64,000 nt of DNA, taken from positions 11,240,001-11,304,000 of the forward strand of contig CM073566.1 of the NCBI GenBank assembly GCA_037074615.1. The letters are read 5' to 3'. The DNA is from Leucaena leucocephala (taxonomy: Eukaryota > Streptophyta > Magnoliopsida > Fabales > Fabaceae). This document shows, one piece after another, positions 59,014-64,000 of the stretch (position 1 is the stretch's first letter; every line of letters begins with the position of its first letter). The notes beneath the pieces were generated by a model that was not told the origin of the DNA, did not search any database, and was given only the letters and a program-made list of their open reading frames with translations. The position numbers were made by a program, and so were the translations under genes.

Positions 59014-61858
59014 TGTCACATCCTTATTTTTATATATCTTAAGGACCATTCAGTAGCACTTAGAATGACTTTCAGGGTCATTGAAGTCTAAACTCTTAAT
59101 CTGGAATTTTATTCTTATCGGGTACTGTTCACCGTGGCAAATTCCAGATGAGTGACCTGACTTTGAAAAATCATAACTAATTCTAGAAAAATTGAAATGA
59201 AGTGGTTCAAAATTATACATGAAGATAACTTAATTATATTTCATGTAAAAATCATTGGTTGACCATTCCTTGACAAATTCAACGTGGGTCAACGTTTCAA
59301 CTTTACTGTTCATCCAGTGATTTTCTCCTGAATCCAGCAATCTGGTCCCAAATTTAAAAATTTATATCTTTTCGTGTATACATCCAAATGAAGCATTTTA
59401 TATATAAAATTAAATATTAGTATGTCTACTATTTACCATAAAAATATCATATATTTATTCAACCATTTACTATTTTAAATAATTTATCAAACATCAATAG
59501 GTCTCCACGGATTACTGTTCACAAAGTCATTTTTCAGCAACCAACCTTACATATTAGTGCATACATATATCACATATCAGTCAAACATGCTAGATAACAA
59601 TCATTATTAAATAATCAACTGTTATACATCAGTGCATGATTAACATCCTCATATTTCTATTACATTTTTCGTTGTCTAAAATCCGGTAGCATAACTGCTA
59701 CATTCCTTCTGTAGAAAGTAACCGATTTTGTACCGATTCGGTAATTCCCATAGGGACTACCATTCTATGTAAGTACCCAGGAAAGAGTGGATGAACCTGC
59801 TAGGTCCACTCACTTCTAGCCTCCTTCGACAGCACCTACGTACATAGTATGTATCAGTTCCTTTCTTTGTCCCTGTTTCGTTGCCAGAATTTCGGCAGCA
59901 TAACGGCGTCTCTTAAAATTTCTATATTTTATTTTGACAGAACCTCCCCTGTAATGTTATATATGGGAATGAGATTCAAAATAATCTCAGTAGCAACAAT
60001 CATAACAATATATGTAATGCAGAGTGACAGTGCTTGCTTGTGATTGTATACAGATAAGTATGCTGCATGCTTCAATATTCAATAACATATGATCATAGCA
60101 TTGTAATAGAGCTTCAAGCATAACATATAAGACAACAATCCAACCAAACAATAGCACAACAATTCACAAAGACATTACATAAAAGCTAGGATTAGTTACT
60201 ACCTTAAAAGCAGAACCTCAGAACTTCTACACTGCTTCCAACTTCACCAGAACTTCCTTTCTTCTTTCTTTTTCTCATTTTCTCTCTCAAGCACTTCCTT
60301 ATCACTCTAAAACCACCTTAGGCCGTGGGAATGAAGAGCAAGGGGGCTATTATAGTTTCCTTCAATGGCATTCTTGTAATTTTGAAGCCATATGATCCTG
60401 TGGTCCTGGTTTTTCCGGAATTTCCTATTTTTCTTTATTCCTTTTCTGCATCATCCATGACATCATTCAAGGCCACCTCATGGGACACCTCACCTCACAC
60501 ATTTATCACATGGCGCAAATGGAGGGAGCTAGAAGCCTTCTGGAAGCTTTTCGGTCCAATCCGGTACCGGCCCGGTCTGTCGCCTCGAAAACTGGATTAT
60601 TTTCTGAATCTAAGTTTTTTGAAAACCCATATATATCTTCTGGCCTTGAACTTAGTATCTGGATCCTTTATATCATTAACATTTTATTACTGGGTCTAAA
60701 CCCAATTACAGATCCCCTACGAAATGACCAAAATACCCCTGGATGCCCTTTCATGCACTATCTTAACCCTAAGGGCAAAACCATCATTTTACACCTTTCT
60801 GTACTTCATCAGGGCATATACTGACTCTGGTTAACTTCACCTGTATATGTCTTGGCCTCTAGACCTGTCCAGAATGACCAAAATGCCCTTCACACACCTG
60901 CTACCCCTTTAGTACTACACAGGGGCATTTTCGTAATTTCGCACTTTTCCAGGGTTCTGCCGGACACTGGCCCACCTATCAGTCCAAGAGTCTTATTGGG
61001 CCTTTTTTGGCGCCATTTTTTAGCCTTTCTGGGTCCATTACCTTTATGACACATATTTCGAGGAATCCTCCCTTGTCCATGTTCACCGAGTATTTTAGCT
61101 ATTATGCACCGTTTACACACATATCCGGACACCGGCTCCTTCTGTCAGATACACTGCCCTACTGTGTCTGGGCAGCCATTTGGGTTATAACGGGCATCTG
61201 ACTATTGTTACCCGACCTCAATCAATCTTAGTTTAAATACCGATAAATCTCCCTATCGGATCCCTGGAGGCCTCATACTCCCTTTTAGATTTGCTAATTT
61301 GCGAATAACTTTTTCTACAGGCCTCCTATCGGTATTCTGTCAGTTTCCAGATATCCGTCCCATCAGGACGCATCATTCTACAATTTCTCACATATATCTG
61401 AAATCTAGGGTATCCGGTAGGAATTTTTATAACTTTTGGACGATCAGTCGATTTCTGGCTATCTGGAGTCTTGAAAAATTCCTGTATTAGGCTGGATTAC
61501 CTGGCGTCTCTTGCTCTACCTACTGGTGGGATATGGGGCTGATCGGAGTACGATAACTATTTTTACCTATTTCCGGTCCAAGTTTTCATAATTACACTTT
61601 TGCCCCAGAAACTTTTCTTCTTTTCAACCAAGTCCCTTTATTTGGCTAAAATTACACCTAAAGACCCCACATTTTTGTCTACTTTTCCTTCTTAGCTTTA
61701 AACTTTCCATAATTGCATTTAAGTCCTTTCATTTCCTTTTTTTTCGCAATTTAATCCTTTTCTTTACATAAAGGACCACATCTTTTTCCTGAAAAAGAAC
61801 TCATATATTCCATTTAATCTGTACCTAGAAATCAGTACAGAAAATTAAGGATATTACA
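59014..61858 (-). mobile_element. H 3' LTR (2845 bp, B family)
   Basis: Minus strand TGTAATATCC to GGATGTGACA. Candidate leader intron 59949-60202, hairpin 59970-59989, cross-family block 59680-59907. Promoter decayed to TATAATAGCCCCC (about 60345-60354). Inserted antisense in G's pol; the likely duplication is CATTG (59009-59013), with its partner outside the window. Confidence 0.92.
59949..60202 (-). other. Putative LTR leader intron (H) with hairpin at 59970-59989
   Basis: AAG|GTAGTA to ATTACAG, 254 nt. Stem of 7 bp (TGAGATT / AATCTCA). Confidence 0.35.
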
Positions 61859-61882
61859 TTTCTCTCCCCCTTAAAATAAATT
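61859..61882 (-). other. H polypurine tract
   Basis: Minus strand TTTTAAGGGGGAGAGAAA next to the LTR. Confidence 0.8.
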
Positions 61883-61911
61883 TTGTCCTCAAAATTTACA
61901 TTACATCTATC

Positions 61912-62908
61912 CTATAGAAACAATTCAGGATACTTCTCTCTCATCTTTTCTTCTGTTTCCCATGTAGCCTCTTGTTCAGTCAAGCCTTTCCAGATCACTT
62001 TAACTAAAGGAATTTGCTTATTCCGCAACTGCTTGACTTTTCTATCAGCAATTCGCACTGGTCCAACCTTATAGGTCAAGTCATCTCGCAGTGCGACCTC
62101 ATCTTGCTCAATCACATGAGATGGATCTGGAACATACTTCTTTAATTGGGAAACATGGAACACGTCATGTATCTGGCTGAGATTCGGAGGAAGAGCCAAC
62201 TTGTAGGCTACTGCTCCTATCCTTGAGAGAATCTGGAATGGTCCGATGTATCTTGGATGCAACTTTACTTTAATTGATCATCCGGCTCCCGTGGTTGGAG
62301 TTAACTTAAGGAATACATGTTCTCCTTCTTCAAACTCCAATGGCTTCCTTCTGACATCTGCATAGCTTTTCTGTCTGCTTTAAACCGTCAACAATCGTTT
62401 TCTAATTATCGCAACTTGTTCTGCAGTTTGATCCACTATATCCGGACCAAGCATTATTCTCTCGCTCAACTCTAGCCAGCATAAGGGGGATCTACATTTA
62501 CGTCCATACAGTGCTTTAAAAGGTGCCATCTGAGTACTGGCCTGATAACTATTGTTATAAGCAAACTCTATAAGGGGTAAATGGATATCCTAGCTGCCTT
62601 TGAAATCTGACACATGCTCTCAGCATATCATCTAACGTTTGTATTGTTCTTTCAGATTGACCATCTGTCTGAGGATGATAAGCTGTACTAAATCTGAGAG
62701 TAGTGCCCATTCCTTCCTGTAAAGCCCTCCAGAAATCTGAAGTAAATCGAGGGTCTCTATGTGACACAATGCTGCTCGGGATACCATGAAGCCTAACAAT
62801 CTCCTTTATATACAACTTTGCCAGCTTTTCAAGAGAATCTCTCTTATTGATTGCCAAGAAATGTGCTGACTTTGTCAGTCGATCAATTACTACCCACACT
62901 GCATCATG
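61912..62908 (-). pseudogene. H integrase core and chromodomain, cut by J
   Basis: From 62899: VVIDRLTKSAHFLAIN, then SSIVSHRDPRFTS, where the DDE aspartate of SDRDPRF is replaced by His, and DGQSERTIQTL with the catalytic Glu. A frameshift near 62610 follows. The HPRYIGPFQIL block and chromodomain (VKVIWKGLTEQEATWETEE) occupy 62262-61912. The rest of H lies right of the window because J interrupts at 62909. Confidence 0.9.
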
Positions 62909-64000
62909 TGTAATATCCTTAATTTTCTGTACTGGTTCCTATGTACAGAATAAACGGAATATATGAGCTCTGTTTCAGGAAAAAGATGTGGTCCTTTATG
63001 TAAAGAAAATGATTAAATTGCAAAAGAAAGGAAAAGAAAGGACTTAAATGCAAATATGGAAAGTTTAAGGTAAGGAAGGAAAGGTAGACAAAAATGTGGG
63101 GTCTTAAAGTGTAATTTTAGCCAAATTAAGGGACTTAATTATAAAGAAGGAAAAGTTCCCTGGGGCTAAAGTATAATTAAAGAAAATAGGCCAGAAGTGG
63201 TTTGCACCGCCCGACAGCATTTCAGTCCCAGATTCTACCAGAAGGTAGGGCAGGTGACGCCGGGTAACCAAGCCTAATACCGGAATTTTTGAAGATTCCA
63301 GATAGCCAGAAATGGACTGATCGTCCAAAAGTTATAAAAATTAATACCGGATACCCTAGGTTTCAGATATAAGTGAGAAAATACAGGATGACGCACCTTT
63401 ATGGGGCGGATGTCGAGAAACTGACAGGATACCGATAGGAGGTCTGTAGGAAAAGTTATTCACAAAATAAAAATTCCAGACGGGAGTGTGAGGCCTCCAG
63501 GGATCCGGGTTGGAGATTTATCGGTATTTTTAAAGGGGCTAAATGCGATCGAATGACTTCGGTCAGATGACCGTTATAACCCCCAAGGATGCCTGAACAC
63601 AGTTGGACACTGTATCTGGGGAAAAGAGCCGGTGTCCGAAAAAGGTGTATAATCGGTAAATAATAGTTAAAATATTTAATGAACTGTGTTAAAGGAAGAT
63701 TTCTCGTAATGTGTGCCATACAGGTAATGGACCCAGGAAGTCCAAAAATGGCGCCATTAGAGGCTCAATAAGACTCTTGGACTGATAGGTGGGCCAGTGT
63801 CCAGCATATCCCCGGAAAAGTGCGAAATTACGAAAATGCCCCTATGTTGTACAAAAAGGGCGGCAGATGAATAAAGGGTATTCTGGTCATTTTGGACGGA
63901 CCCATAGGTCAAGACATGTCTAAATAAGGTTGACTAGAGCCAGTATAAGCTTTGACCGAGTCCAGAAAGGTGTGAAATGACGATTTTGCCCTTAGGGTTA
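62909..64000 (+). mobile_element. J: Ty3/gypsy LTR start (B family), cut by window end
   Basis: TGTAATATCC and the following 1.09 kb match the sense strand of B and H LTRs up to ATTTTGCCCTTAGGGTTA. Left flank TCATG (62904-62908) would be its duplication. Whether it is solo or complete cannot be seen. Confidence 0.88.

Overview
This window reads as nuclear DNA from a flowering plant with a large, repeat-rich genome. I see no host gene. Nearly every base can be placed in an LTR retrotransposon or a piece of one. The plant assignment rests on Ty3/gypsy chromovirus polyproteins (CCHC gag, DSG protease, FIDD reverse transcriptase, DDE integrase, C-terminal chromodomain; Tekay/Del-like by my reading), a Ty1/copia polyprotein, primer sites matching the 3' end of plant initiator tRNA-Met (TGGTATCAGAGC), and TATAAATA promoters inside the LTRs. 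Letters A to N below are labels I assign.

Layout. 1-1578: truncated LTR pieces. 1579-4500: complete K-type gypsy LTR. 4501-7993: non-coding internal DNA of a K-type element without intact genes. 7994-44422: one gypsy element, A (+ strand, target duplication TACTC), inflated from roughly 11-13 kb to 36 kb by insertions. Its 5' LTR holds D (8176-11642, duplication ACATA). A deletion then joins A to an inverted truncated copia LTR (E1, 12709-13987), another gypsy LTR piece (F) and a solo copia LTR (E2, 15110-17123, duplication GAAGC). A's decayed gag-pol lies at 17149-20923. Element B (- strand, 20974-41274, duplication GGCGA) sits at A's polypurine tract, and B is split by a complete copia element C (26678-35757, duplication TAATG). 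A's 3' LTR is 41284-44422.

44423-53494: the end of a K-type element, an A-like LTR (L, - strand) carrying solo LTR M (46650-50247, duplication GCAAG), and a mosaic LTR N. 53495-59013: gypsy G (+) with LTR, primer site, an extra 232-codon ORF and gag-PR. G is cut by H (- strand, 59014-62908), which is in turn cut by LTR J (62909-end). By eye, LTR divergence is about 0.5% for C, 1.5-2% for B and about 3% or more for A, which agrees with the nesting order C into B into A. Every polyprotein carries premature stops or frameshifts, so none looks autonomous.

Most interesting signals: (1) a short hairpin present in all eleven gypsy LTR copies that still cover its position, next to an intron-like donor and acceptor pair in the LTR leader, with stem-length covariation; (2) a 56-nt stretch of initiator tRNA-Met, including the CCA end, copied next to D's LTR; (3) two unrelated insertions (C into B, H into G) at the same nucleotide of homologous pol genes; (4) an acidic 232-aa ORF upstream of gag in two elements; (5) mosaic LTRs; (6) a 51-bp tandem repeat built on GGTCGCGAC in the copia LTRs, with variable copy number. 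All similarity statements come from reading by eye, with no database search.
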